In this document: positions 48,895 through 61,591 of the stretch, in pieces
Numbering within the stretch: the first letter of the stretch is position 1
Layout of the letters: every line of letters begins with the position of its first letter
Origin: Cymodocea nodosa
Taxonomy: Eukaryota > Streptophyta > Magnoliopsida > Alismatales > Cymodoceaceae
Direction of reading: 5' to 3'
DNA length: 64,000 bases
NCBI GenBank assembly: GCA_036874045.1
Contig: CM072347.1
Location: 560,501 to 624,500, forward strand
The notes under the pieces: model-generated
Databases searched by the model: none
Seen by the model: only the letters and a program-made list of their open reading frames with translations
What the model was told of the DNA's origin: nothing
Made by a program: the position numbers and the translations under genes

Positions 48895-51645
48895 GCTTCC
48901 CCCGAAATATCTGGAAAGTAGTTAAGGAATTCACTATAATCAAACCAAGTAGCTTCTTCTTTAGTCCATGCATGCCACTGAATTAATAGTTGAGGGACTA
49001 GTTGTTCATCACGATGGATTATGCGTTGTTGTAGTACTTTAGCTGGTTGTATTTCAATAGGTGGACTTGGAAGTTCTGGTGAGTTTATTGTTGGAGGACA
49101 GTAGTGATGTGGTTTCAATTGAGAGACATGAAAGACTGGATGAATTTTTGAGTCGGATGGAAGTTGTAATTCGTAAGTAACCACTCCAACATGTTTACTG
49201 ATCTTGTATGGCCCATAATAGTGAGGTTGATGGAGTTTAGGTGTGTCGCATCCTCTAGTCGAAATTGGTTGGTATGGCTGGAGCTTAACATTGGCTTGAT
49301 CACCGATGTTGTACTCCTTCTCACGATGATCCTTATCCTTTATTTGTTTCATCCAGTTTTGTGTTGTTTGGAGGTTACGACGGAGATCTTGTAGGACTTC
49401 ATCTCTGTTTCTTGCCTACACCACTAGCCCAATATCTCTGACCATTCTTGGTATATATGACAAGAGCATAGGTGGAGGAGTGTCGTGTAGAGCTTGATAT
49501 GGGAGGCGCCTGTGGACGAAAGGTGAGCGACGTTGTAGGAATACTCCACCTAGGAAAGTCATGATGTCCACATAACATTGTAGGTGTAGAGTGGTAGAAG
49601 CGCCTAGGGTAAGTTTCAAGGCATCTATTTAATGCTTCACTTTGGCCATCAGATTTTGGGTGACATGCTGAGCTCATACAGAGCTTTGTTCCCATTTGCG
49701 AGAAAAATTCCTTCCAGAAGTTGCTAGTAAAAAGGAGATCACGGTCGCTCGCTCGCTATTGTTTTTTGGTACTCCATGCAACTTGACAATGTTGGCGACG
49801 AGTGTGTGGGCTATGGATCGTGCTGAATATGGGTGCTTGAGAGCTAGGAAGTGGTCAAACTTAGTTAGCCAATCTACTACAACCATTATTGTTGTATAAC
49901 CTTTGGATTTTGGCAACCATTGATGAAATCCAAGGCTATGTCATGCCAAGGTTGCTCTGGAATGGGGAGAGGTCGAAGAAGACTTGTTGGCTTAAGGTGC
50001 TCTGCTTTGCATTGTTGGCGTGTGGGACAATTGCAGACATACATACTCCTTTACTTCTTTTGAGATTCCCTTCCAGTAGAAACTCTTTTTTAAGGCCTCT
50101 AATGTCTTCTTGTAGCCTTGGTGTCCTCCTACCTTCTTGTCGTGTACCTCGACAATCAATTATTGACCAATGTTTGTTTTCACTTGATGAAATAGTTTGT
50201 GTCATCAATATAACATGCCTCCATGGAGAGAATAACATGAGTTGGAGAGTTTACCGTCCACATAATCCTACATTTTCTCTCACAAGTAGCTATCTTCTTT
50301 GTATGCCCTTTTGCTTGTAAGAAACCAAGTTGCCTAGGGATCTAAAATTGTAGCAGATTCCATATTAATTGTTTGTTGTGATAATGCATTTGCTGCTCCA
50401 TTATGGCACCCCTTTTTGTATTGTACATGAAAATCAAATCTCATGAATTTTAGGAGCCACTTTTGTCGTGCATTAGTGTGTAACCTTTGATCTAATAAGT
50501 ATATTAAGCTCTCATGATCCGTTCTAATCATGAATTGTCCACCCAGCAAGTAATTCCTCCAACGCTAAATTGCTATTGCTGAGGTTGTCGTCTCCTTCTC
50601 GTATATGGGAAGATCATGTTTCTTCCTTTAAATGGTTGGCTAAGGAAAGCAATAGGTCTTTCCTTTTGCATCAGTACGACTCCTATGCCGTCTGAGCAAG
50701 CGTCGCATTCAATCACAAAAGGCTCATTGTAATTGGGAAGTGCTAGAACGAGCACGGTGATCGTGGAGTTTTTGAGTTGTTGGAAAGTGACGTGACATTC
50801 CAACATCCATTCGAAAGCTCCCTATCTTAGTTGTTATGTTAAGGGTCTCGCTATCATCCCATATGTCTTGATAAATCAAAGATAATACCAAGTGAGTCTG
50901 AGGAACCCTCTAAGTTCTCGGACATTCTTGGGCTAGGGCCGGCCATTCTTTTACTACTTGCAGTTTATCATTTTCGATGGCAACTCTCTAACTTGAGATG
51001 ACATGCCTCAAGTATTGAATCTGTTGGGTGCCGAGCATGCAGTTTGATCACTTTGATTTGAGGTGATGGTCGACCATGAGTTGAAGGACGAGTCACACAT
51101 GCTCGAGATGACTCTCCATATTTGGGCCGTAGATTAAGAGCTCATTGAAGGAAATTAAGACATTTTCGAAAATACTCGTTGAAGAGCTCATTCAAAAGAG
51201 ATTGAAATGTCGTCGGAGCATTGGTTAGTTCGAACGACATGACAAGATACTCAAAGTGTACTTGATGAGTACGAACGGTTGTCTTGAACGTATCTTCCGC
51301 TCGCATTCATACTTGGTGATAGCTTGAACGAACATCTAGCTTAGAGTATGCATAATTCTCTCCCAGTTCATCCAAGAGGTCATCCACCAATTGTGTAGGG
51401 TATTTATCCTTCACTGTTTGTTTATTAAGATCGTGATAGTCGACACATAGTCTCCAATCGCTTGTCTTCCTTTTGACCAGTAGAACTAGAGCAATGTAAG
51501 GGCTTGAGTTGGGTCTAATAAGACCATCCTAGAGTAACTCACGAAGATGAGCTTCCATTGCAGCTTTTTGTTGAGGGAAATATCAATAGGGTCTGTAGTT
51601 GAAGGGTTTGCTCCCTATTTTCAAAGGAATGCCATGATCTTGTGG
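48876..51645 (-). pseudogene. Chromovirus pol remnant, fifth complete copy
   Basis: Identical open segments and lesions to the other copies. Confidence 0.88.
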
Positions 51646-53417
51646 TTATTTATAAGGACAATAAAGATAGAAATTTTCACACAAACAACATTTATTTGAG
51701 CTTATATATATATGATCTGTCTGTCGACATCCTTATTAAGTTGGTTCGATTTGTGTTTCTTGTTTGTAGGTGTGTCTTTGACTTTTGTTCATATACATCC
51801 TAAAATTCTTTTATTATTCTTTTAACATGGGGCAAGCATGTCTAACGTAATATACTAGTGCCCATTGCTTTTTCCTGAAGCACCTTGCATATTAATTTAT
51901 TCAAAGGAATTAAATGTATTGGTCGCTTAGTTTGTTTGAAGATTTTGAATTTAAGTGTTATGGCCTCATTACCAATTCTAATATGAACTTTCATATGTTT
52001 AGCTTTTAAAATGAACTTGGTAAATTTCGTTGAGGTGACTTGCTGATTCTCTTATCATTATTTTAAGTAGTTTTTATTGATCTATCCTTTAATTGTGACA
52101 GTGCATTGTATCGATTTTATGAACATATGACAAGTCCAATTCCCTTTACATCTCATCTATGTAAACATTATAAATTTCACTACAATGTGGGTATAAGAGA
52201 ATATAGGTATGGGAAAGGAAATTTGTTCTTGTTCTATGAGTTATTTAGGTACTCACATGGATGTCAAGGAAGAGAATTATCATGAACCATACCTTTGTTT
52301 TGATTTCTCTTTTCTTTGAGCGTAGTAAATCAGGTATGCTTCTTTTAGCCTTTACCTTATTTATTATGAATCAAATGCATGATAACTTACCTTGAAAATA
52401 ATGCACGGTTTGGGTAAAGAGAGCTTGCATGATTTATTATGAATTTTGTGTTTATTTAGATAGTATACTGTTGTTGTGATTTTTGTTTAGGATTATTTCT
52501 GTTCAAATCTAGACATTTATTTATTTGTGATTAAAGTCAATTCTAATTATCTTGAACGCCATGCATGATCTTGGTTTTTGCTTTTTGTGCCTCCTGATTT
52601 ATTAGTTTCGGTAATCATAGAGTGCGGAAGAACATAGCACTGTCGATGCAACCATGGAGAGGGAGAAAGACACGTAACTTATATTAAGTGATTACAGCAC
52701 ACGCATAAAATCTTTATAATCCTAATTTTAGTATGATTATTTATACGATGGTTATCCTTTATATTTGATCATAGGCGGAGCTTGAACTGCAGTTGAATTG
52801 GATGGCCAGCCTTGTCCCTCCTTCCACCTCTCTTCTCTCTTTACTTCATATTATTATTACTATTAAAGTCACCAGAATTATTTCAAAAATTTCATGCATG
52901 AGTCATGAATCTGGAAGCTTAGAATTATAAATCAAGGTAAATTAGTGCGCCCTCAAATTTAACCAGTTATATCTTTATCAATTCTTAATGAATTCGAGTA
53001 AAACAAGAATTCACATGAAAATATTTAAAAGCTTTTTGGGACAACAAAAAACTGGAGCTGAGATGATCACCTAAGATTGACTTCCGTAAAATTTCATGGA
53101 TTTAAATCACACTCAATCCATCACGAAAAACTTTGAGATTTTGCATCATGTTAAAATTTTGATTCACCAATGCTCTCAGAAAATACAGAGCGAACCACTT
53201 TGTGGTATTATTTATAAATTTACAACAAAAGTTCATCGATGAATGGATGTCTCTAAACAGTAATTTCTCACTAAGATACAATATACGCAGAATCATTTTT
53301 CCAAAATGAATTGAAACAAACAAATTAAATTTAGAAACATATATCACTCCTGGGAATAAATAACTCACTGTAGAACCATATTACTGCGGCGTGCCTTCGA
53401 ATGTTTTTGTGAAGTAA

Positions 53418-54962
53418 TCACTTAGAACTCGAAGTCAACAGCAACTCATCAGCCATTTCTTTGACGAGCTTCCAGGCGGCGAGGACGTGCGTCTCGTCCG
53501 TCAAGGTGGCACCGACGGCGAATCGTATCACGTACACACCGCCGAGCACGGTGTGCGTCATGTACGCCCTGCCGCTCTCGTTGATCTTCACGAGAAGCCT
53601 CTGGTTCAGAGCATTTGTCTCCTCCTGCCCTTCCATGGAAATGGCGGACTTGGCCGGGTTGAGACGGAAGCAGACCAATGCGAATCTCCTGGGCACCACC
53701 ACCTCGAAACGGGAGTCGCACCTCACCATCCGCTCGAAGGTCCTGGCCAGGTGCACGTCGCTCCTGATGTGGGAGCGCAGGTTTCGGGCGCCGTAACATC
53801 GGATGACCATGTACAGCTTCAACGCCCTGAAGCGTCGCCCCACCCCTACCTGCCAGTCCTTGTAGTCCACCACCGCCCCCGTCTCGGTGGCCCGATTCTT
53901 CAGGTACTCCGGGTCGATGTTCAGGGACTCCACCAGGGGGGTGCGGTCCCTCACCCAAAGGCAGCAACAGTCCAGGCACGTCAAAAGCCACTTGTGCGGG
54001 CTCATGCTAATCGAGTCCACCCGCTCCAACCCCTCGAAGTGATGCCTGAACTCGGGGCATATGCACGCACTCCCGGCGTACGCCGCGTCCACGTGCACCC
54101 AAGCTTGGTGGCTCCTCGCCACATCCGCTAAGGCACCTACCGGGTCCACCGCCGTGGACGAGGTGGTGCCCACCGTGGCGCAGAAGTAGGTGGGCACCAG
54201 CCCCGCCGCCACATCCGCGTCCATGGCCTCCTTCAGACACTGGGGCGACAGGGAGAAGGCCGACTCCTGATGCGTCTTGATCGCCCTCACGTTGCACGGT
54301 GCGAACCCGGCGATCTTACAGGCCTTGGTGAAGGTGGAGTGTGTCTGATCCGAGGCGTAGGCCGTCAGGCTGCTGGCGTCCTTCAGGCCGTGGCGCTTCA
54401 TGGTGGAGTCCCTGGCGGCCACGAGGGTGCACAGCATGGCCTCGCTGGTGGTGGCCTGGACGACGCCGCCACCTGTACCTCCGCTAGAGAAGTGGAAGCA
54501 GGTGGGGAGATGGAGGAGTTGCGCCATCCAGTCCACGACTAGAGTCTCCAGCTCGGTGACGGCTGGGGAGGCGAGCCAGTTGAAGGACACGGGGTTGAGA
54601 GCGGAGGCGAGGAGGTCCGCGGAGAGGGCTGCGGAAGACAGCGTGGCGGAGAAGTAGGCGAAGAAGTTGGGACTGGCCCAGTGGGTCATGCCGGGGAGGA
54701 CGGCGGAGGAGATCTCCCTCAGCACCGCATCGAAGGGCTCGGGGTTTGGGGGCGGGGACGAGGGGAGGAGAGGCCGGAGGTATCCCGGCTCCACCGACGG
54801 GAGGACGGGGTATGTCCCGACGGATCTGTAGTAGTCGAGGATGAAATCGACGGTCTTGTGGGATTGGTCCTTGAATTCGTCGAGGTCCAGTGGGTTGAAG
54901 CCTTGGACGGAAGGAGGAGAAAGCAGCATCTCATGCTGAGTGGGTGGGTCGATACTTCCCAT
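53418..54962 (-). CDS. TDC: Tryptophan decarboxylase, copy 6
   Basis: Protein identical over 514 residues, intact. It shares the upstream A allele (56298) with copy 5. Confidence 0.95.
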   Translation of the reverse strand: MGSIDPPTQHEMLLSPPSVQGFNPLDLDEFKDQSHKTVDFILDYYRSVGTYPVLPSVEPGYLRPLLPSSPPPNPEPFDAVLREISSAVLPGMTHWASPNFFAYFSATLSSAALSADLLASALNPVSFNWLASPAVTELETLVVDWMAQLLHLPTCFHFSSGGTGGGVVQATTSEAMLCTLVAARDSTMKRHGLKDASSLTAYASDQTHSTFTKACKIAGFAPCNVRAIKTHQESAFSLSPQCLKEAMDADVAAGLVPTYFCATVGTTSSTAVDPVGALADVARSHQAWVHVDAAYAGSACICPEFRHHFEGLERVDSISMSPHKWLLTCLDCCCLWVRDRTPLVESLNIDPEYLKNRATETGAVVDYKDWQVGVGRRFRALKLYMVIRCYGARNLRSHIRSDVHLARTFERMVRCDSRFEVVVPRRFALVCFRLNPAKSAISMEGQEETNALNQRLLVKINESGRAYMTHTVLGGVYVIRFAVGATLTDETHVLAAWKLVKEMADELLLTSSSK

Positions 54963-55291
54963 GTTGCTTCGTTCGAGTTGGGCGGAGACGATTGATTGAT
55001 GGATGGATGGATCGAATGCAGGTGGGAGAGGGAAGCTGGATCGATGTGGCGGAGGGTCAGTCTAAGGTATTAGGATTGATTGATGGATGTACGTTGTTGT
55101 GAAGAAGTTGGCGCTGCGAGGCATCGATTTAAATAGCAACACCAACGTACGTACATTACACCCATCCAATGAATTACGAACCAGAGGAGGAGGAAGCTTC
55201 GGGTTAGGACGAGAAAAAAATTTCACCAAGTCGTAGAGTCCAAAGGATGCCACGCAGCCGCCACCCATTTGGATTTTGTGAAGGACACGTG
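54963..55291 (-). promoter_or_regulatory. TDC core promoter and leader, copy 6
   Basis: TATA-like box at 55128-55135 and G-box at 55286-55291. Confidence 0.65.
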
Positions 55292-56297
55292 GTATCATCC
55301 TTTGAAATGATCAAGGGCTCCGTCGCACAAGTCAGCGGACGACCAAGAAGATCATCCGCACGCCTCCGGTACGTTTGTGGTCAGGACTCGTTTAGCCTCC
55401 TTACCGGCGCCATCCACCGTAAATTACAAATATATTCTTGAACTTACTATTTTATCCTACAATCAATTGATAACGAGAGAGAAAGTTCATCCTTTGTTAA
55501 CTCAGGTTTTATCCTTAAATCCTATATTTACATTTTCTTATTATTTCATATGATATTATTTGATAACAATCATCTTTTATCGTCATAAATTGTAAAATTC
55601 ATATTTTAGGATAAAAGCTATATTTTATCATCATAAATCATATTACATCATTTTCTATTGTAAAAATCATATTTTGTGTATAAACTTGTGACGAGTATTG
55701 GACAATTGTATATAATTAAATTTATATTCTGTTACTTTTAGTTATTTTTTGTCACGTTCCTTAGTATATATAAATATTCATATTTCTGTTAATTTTTTGT
55801 AATTTTCTCTTTCATTATTTTATATAACTTTTTGAATCTTTCTTCCTATTTCTTTTCATTAATTCCTGAAATAAGGCGGCGTATGAGTTTGGTTGTGATC
55901 ATTAATCCCACTTCGACCAATTCAAAGTATAATGTGCAAAAAGCAGAAATGCATATCCGCACGTAGCATTTTACAAATACAACGTTTGCAAATTAAAGGC
56001 TATGAAAGAGGAAAATGAACTCTCTTTCTCTCGGTGTACCACGTGGAAATAAGAATAAAGATGCCACTCATCGGCCAACCATCTTCGTGGAAAAGGTTTG
56101 GTTGACGCTTACGGATGTAATTGTAATATGGCATTGAAGTAAATTTATACAAGTAATACCCGTAAATATAAAATAAGTCACAAATGTAGAATAATTTTAT
56201 ATAAATTAATGTAAAGAGTAAACTTTGATTAATAGATGATAAAACTTTTTACATATTATCAATTAATTTTAAGATAAAATGTTACGTTGAAAAAGTC

Positions 56298-56298
56298 A
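56298..56298. other. Variable base between units: A in copy 6
   Basis: Same A allele as copy 5, giving two adjacent A units after four C units. Confidence 0.95.
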
Positions 56299-56649
56299 TG
56301 CATACCTGCAAATGCAAGCTGACGTGGGACAATCAAGTTACCGAAAGAACATTCTATTAATTTGATCATATGACGTACAAAGTCATGGTTTCTATTATAT
56401 ATATAATCGACTAAATCAATTTTAAAAAATGTTAGAGCAAGTACGTTCGTTCTCACAAGTCAGCGGACGACCAAGACTTATTCCAACGAATCCGTGACGA
56501 CGCCGTAGGTGGCTGCCTCATCACGAGTTAAACCTTAAAAATCGTAAATATCGACAGTCGAAGATGGACGCGGCGTGTGGTAATCAGATTGTCCAGGTAG
56601 ATGACGCTTGCTTAACTTCGTATCAAGACTTCCCAACAGGAATTTTTAC

Positions 56650-56913
56650 CACGTGGGCGCCTACAACCCTGAGTACGACCAGAAGCTTCCTCATCAGTTT
56701 CTTAATTCCTCACGTACCCATGCATGAATTTTATGATGGATGCTTTTTGTGCGAACATTGTTGTCGCTAGCTATATTTAAATCGAAGCTCGGCCGCGCAA
56801 GTTCTTCACAACAACGTACATCCATCTACAGCTTGCGACCATCAATCAATCCTAATACCTTAGACGATCGATCGATCGATCGATCGTCTCCGGGCCAACT
56901 CGAACGAACCAAT
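56650..56913 (+). promoter_or_regulatory. Orphan TDC-like promoter, copy 6
   Basis: TATA box at 56772-56779. The A variant at 56298 lies upstream, as in copy 5. Confidence 0.8.
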
Positions 56914-57370
56914 ATTTGTTAGACGAGCGTTGGTAGTCCTTCTCGGGGGCGTTGATGATCTCGATTGGAGTTTCCAACCTTTGGTTGGCATACACATGAG
57001 CGACGATGGTTGTCCTTCACGTAGTTTTGTCGATCAACGGAGGAAGAGCGTATTAGCATGATTGAAAAGCGGAGAATGAGGATGGAATGGTACTTCCGAT
57101 CTTATTGAACACTATTTTCCACAAAATATCCTTTCAATGAGTATCGTATTTTTATTTTATTTTGTTTTGTTTGCTCTTCGATTATATCTCGTCATGTACC
57201 ATAGATTTTATCTTGAAAATAAAGTCTATTGTATTGGAGGTGACAATTTTCTCTAAGTAGAACGACGGCAAATCATCTTGTTATTCGTGGATGGCAACAC
57301 ATTGGAGAACAACTGTTGGATCGACGTGTGGTTAGTCTAGAGTTGATTGTTTAGAAGACTGAAAGGACAC

Positions 57371-57404
<34 letters not shown>

Positions 57405-58529
57405 GGATACAAGTAGCATAAAACCATCTAAATTAACACATACGCAAGTATCTCTATGACAGGCGTAGTTGCATGAAAGTTGTGATTGCAATACGTTGGA
57501 TGAGCAGTTGGTGGTTCGCACAAACCTGTGGAGTGCATGAAAGCTGTTCGTTCAAGTGATGCAGTCTAGGATAGGCAAGTTGATGGCAGCGTGTTCGCAT
57601 GATTTTGAGTGATCCACATTTTTTTCCCAATGCATACGGATGACTTCGGGTGCATTAGACAATATACTTTTATTAATCTTCTTTACAATAGAAAGAAGAT
57701 TGAGGAAGGGCACTACTTAATGACTCTTCTCCAGGTGACAGATGAAGAGGTTCGAAAGCACAACAAAGGACATGCTCTTTTGTGATAGAATATATGGATG
57801 ATGGGAAGTGGGATCGGAGGCATTTTTGTTCATAGTTTTATTTGACTTTTATTTAATTATCTTACCAAAACATTATCCCCTTTTACCATGAATTGTAATT
57901 ATCGTACATATGATGTATATATTATTTACAATGTCCTTGTAATTAGTTGTAAATATTTTTGTACTTTGGACTAGTCAATAATGTAGTTCTAACTTAGTTT
58001 AATTCGTGAGATTAATTAGCACCCTATTCCTTATAGTTTTTTAAGATTGATTCACGACTTCTTGCAGATTTCACCAATACTTGTTCACATACTTCGTTAG
58101 ACGTCGTACACTTAGTTATTTTAAACTTAAAGTTAAATATTTTCAAATAAGTTTTTAGCTTCGTTGCAAAAGAATTGGCCTAACCAATTTAGGATTCCGG
58201 AAGGTTTAGGTTTAATTTAATTTAATTTAATTAGGTTAGGATAGTTATGGATAAATTAGATTTAGTTATGACAATTAGATGCAGTTTAATTTAAATTTAG
58301 GTTAGTGGAAATCTAGATATAGTTTATTAATAGCTTTATATTTAGGAGTAGGATTAAGTTAGATTTAGTTGGGAGTAGTTTAAATTCGTTTTAGAATGGC
58401 TTTAGTGTTAAATTAGATTTTACATTAAGTTAGTCATGACGTAGGATAACTAAATCTTAGTTATAAATTTAGGCATAGTTTGAATTTAGTTTAGATGTAA
58501 TAGAAATGGTATGCGTCAGTTGTGCACTA

Positions 58530-58840
58530 CTTTGTGATCGAGTACTCACCGTCGCCGTATCGAGGAATGGAAGGAAGCAAGAAGGAAAACATTAGAAGAG
58601 AAGGTAGAAAGATGAAAGTTTTATTGATAAATGGACTACCAAGGCAAAGAACCTTGACAATCCAAAACAAGATGTCCTTAGCTTTTAAATAGGAAAACAA
58701 GGATAATGTGTAATTACTAACTGATAGCAATTACTAAACATAGGAAATGCTAATTAAGATACTAATTACTCCTTCCATGTGCAGGAATGGAAAATCCAGT
58801 GGAGGCCCCATAGATTGGGCCTTAATTTGGGGTAATGACA
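58530..58840 (-). mobile_element. Chromovirus 3' LTR, copy 6
   Basis: Same TG start (58840) and internal signals. Confidence 0.7.
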
Positions 58841-61591
58841 GCTTCCCCCGAAATATCTGGAAAGTAGTTAAGGAATTCACTATAATCAAACCAAGTAGCT
58901 TCTTCTTTAGTCCATGCATGCCACTGAATTAATAGTTGAGGGACTAGTTGTTCATCACGATGGATTATGCGTTGTTGTAGTACTTTAGCTGGTTGTATTT
59001 CAATAGGTGGACTTGGAAGTTCTGGTGAGTTTATTGTTGGAGGACAGTAGTGATGTGGTTTCAATTGAGAGACATGAAAGACTGGATGAATTTTTGAGTC
59101 GGATGGAAGTTGTAATTCGTAAGTAACCACTCCAACATGTTTACTGATCTTGTATGGCCCATAATAGTGAGGTTGATGGAGTTTAGGTGTGTCGCATCCT
59201 CTAGTCGAAATTGGTTGGTATGGCTGGAGCTTAACATTGGCTTGATCACCGATGTTGTACTCCTTCTCACGATGATCCTTATCCTTTATTTGTTTCATCC
59301 AGTTTTGTGTTGTTTGGAGGTTACGACGGAGATCTTGTAGGACTTCATCTCTGTTTCTTGCCTACACCACTAGCCCAATATCTCTGACCATTCTTGGTAT
59401 ATATGACAAGAGCATAGGTGGAGGAGTGTCGTGTAGAGCTTGATATGGGAGGCGCCTGTGGACGAAAGGTGAGCGACGTTGTAGGAATACTCCACCTAGG
59501 AAAGTCATGATGTCCACATAACATTGTAGGTGTAGAGTGGTAGAAGCGCCTAGGGTAAGTTTCAAGGCATCTATTTAATGCTTCACTTTGGCCATCAGAT
59601 TTTGGGTGACATGCTGAGCTCATACAGAGCTTTGTTCCCATTTGCGAGAAAAATTCCTTCCAGAAGTTGCTAGTAAAAAGGAGATCACGGTCGCTCGCTC
59701 GCTATTGTTTTTTGGTACTCCATGCAACTTGACAATGTTGGCGACGAGTGTGTGGGCTATGGATCGTGCTGAATATGGGTGCTTGAGAGCTAGGAAGTGG
59801 TCAAACTTAGTTAGCCAATCTACTACAACCATTATTGTTGTATAACCTTTGGATTTTGGCAACCATTGATGAAATCCAAGGCTATGTCATGCCAAGGTTG
59901 CTCTGGAATGGGGAGAGGTCGAAGAAGACTTGTTGGCTTAAGGTGCTCTGCTTTGCATTGTTGGCGTGTGGGACAATTGCAGACATACATACTCCTTTAC
60001 TTCTTTTGAGATTCCCTTCCAGTAGAAACTCTTTTTTAAGGCCTCTAATGTCTTCTTGTAGCCTTGGTGTCCTCCTACCTTCTTGTCGTGTACCTCGACA
60101 ATCAATTATTGACCAATGTTTGTTTTCACTTGATGAAATAGTTTGTGTCATCAATATAACATGCCTCCATGGAGAGAATAACATGAGTTGGAGAGTTTAC
60201 CGTCCACATAATCCTACATTTTCTCTCACAAGTAGCTATCTTCTTTGTATGCCCTTTTGCTTGTAAGAAACCAAGTTGCCTAGGGATCTAAAATTGTAGC
60301 AGATTCCATATTAATTGTTTGTTGTGATAATGCATTTGCTGCTCCATTATGGCACCCCTTTTTGTATTGTACATGAAAATCAAATCTCATGAATTTTAGG
60401 AGCCACTTTTGTCGTGCATTAGTGTGTAACCTTTGATCTAATAAGTATATTAAGCTCTCATGATCCGTTCTAATCATGAATTGTCCACCCAGCAAGTAAT
60501 TCCTCCAACGCTAAATTGCTATTGCTGAGGTTGTCGTCTCCTTCTCGTATATGGGAAGATCATGTTTCTTCCTTTAAATGGTTGGCTAAGGAAAGCAATA
60601 GGTCTTTCCTTTTGCATCAGTACGACTCCTATGCCGTCTGAGCAAGCGTCGCATTCAATCACAAAAGGCTCATTGTAATTGGGAAGTGCTAGAACGAGCA
60701 CGGTGATCGTGGAGTTTTTGAGTTGTTGGAAAGTGACGTGACATTCCAACATCCATTCGAAAGCTCCCTATCTTAGTTGTTATGTTAAGGGTCTCGCTAT
60801 CATCCCATATGTCTTGATAAATCAAAGATAATACCAAGTGAGTCTGAGGAACCCTCTAAGTTCTCGGACATTCTTGGGCTAGGGCCGGCCATTCTTTTAC
60901 TACTTGCAGTTTATCATTTTCGATGGCAACTCTCTAACTTGAGATGACATGCCTCAAGTATTGAATCTGTTGGGTGCCGAGCATGCAGTTTGATCACTTT
61001 GATTTGAGGTGATGGTCGACCATGAGTTGAAGGACGAGTCACACATGCTCGAGATGACTCTCCATATTTGGGCCGTAGATTAAGAGCTCATTGAAGGAAA
61101 TTAAGACATTTTCGAAAATACTCGTTGAAGAGCTCATTCAAAAGAGATTGAAATGTCGTCGGAGCATTGGTTAGTTCGAACGACATGACAAGATACTCAA
61201 AGTGTACTTGATGAGTACGAACGGTTGTCTTGAACGTATCTTCCGCTCGCATTCATACTTGGTGATAGCTTGAACGAACATCTAGCTTAGAGTATGCATA
61301 ATTCTCTCCCAGTTCATCCAAGAGGTCATCCACCAATTGTGTAGGGTATTTATCCTTCACTGTTTGTTTATTAAGATCGTGATAGTCGACACATAGTCTC
61401 CAATCGCTTGTCTTCCTTTTGACCAGTAGAACTAGAGCAATGTAAGGGCTTGAGTTGGGTCTAATAAGACCATCCTAGAGTAACTCACGAAGATGAGCTT
61501 CCATTGCAGCTTTTTGTTGAGGGAAATATCAATAGGGTCTGTAGTTGAAGGGTTTGCTCCCTATTTTCAAAGGAATGCCATGATCTTGTGG
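58822..61591 (-). pseudogene. Chromovirus pol remnant, sixth complete copy
   Basis: Identical open segments and lesions. It runs from unit 6 into the partial unit 7. Confidence 0.88.

Larger units (their letters stand above)
39785..49730. repeat. Tandem array unit, copy 5
   Basis: Shifted by 39,784 bp from copy 1. It is the first copy with the A allele, at 46352, in the AT-rich head-to-head intergenic stretch. Confidence 0.98.
49731..59676. repeat. Tandem array unit, copy 6
   Basis: Shifted by 49,730 bp from copy 1. It has the A allele at 56298, shared only with copy 5. Confidence 0.98.
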
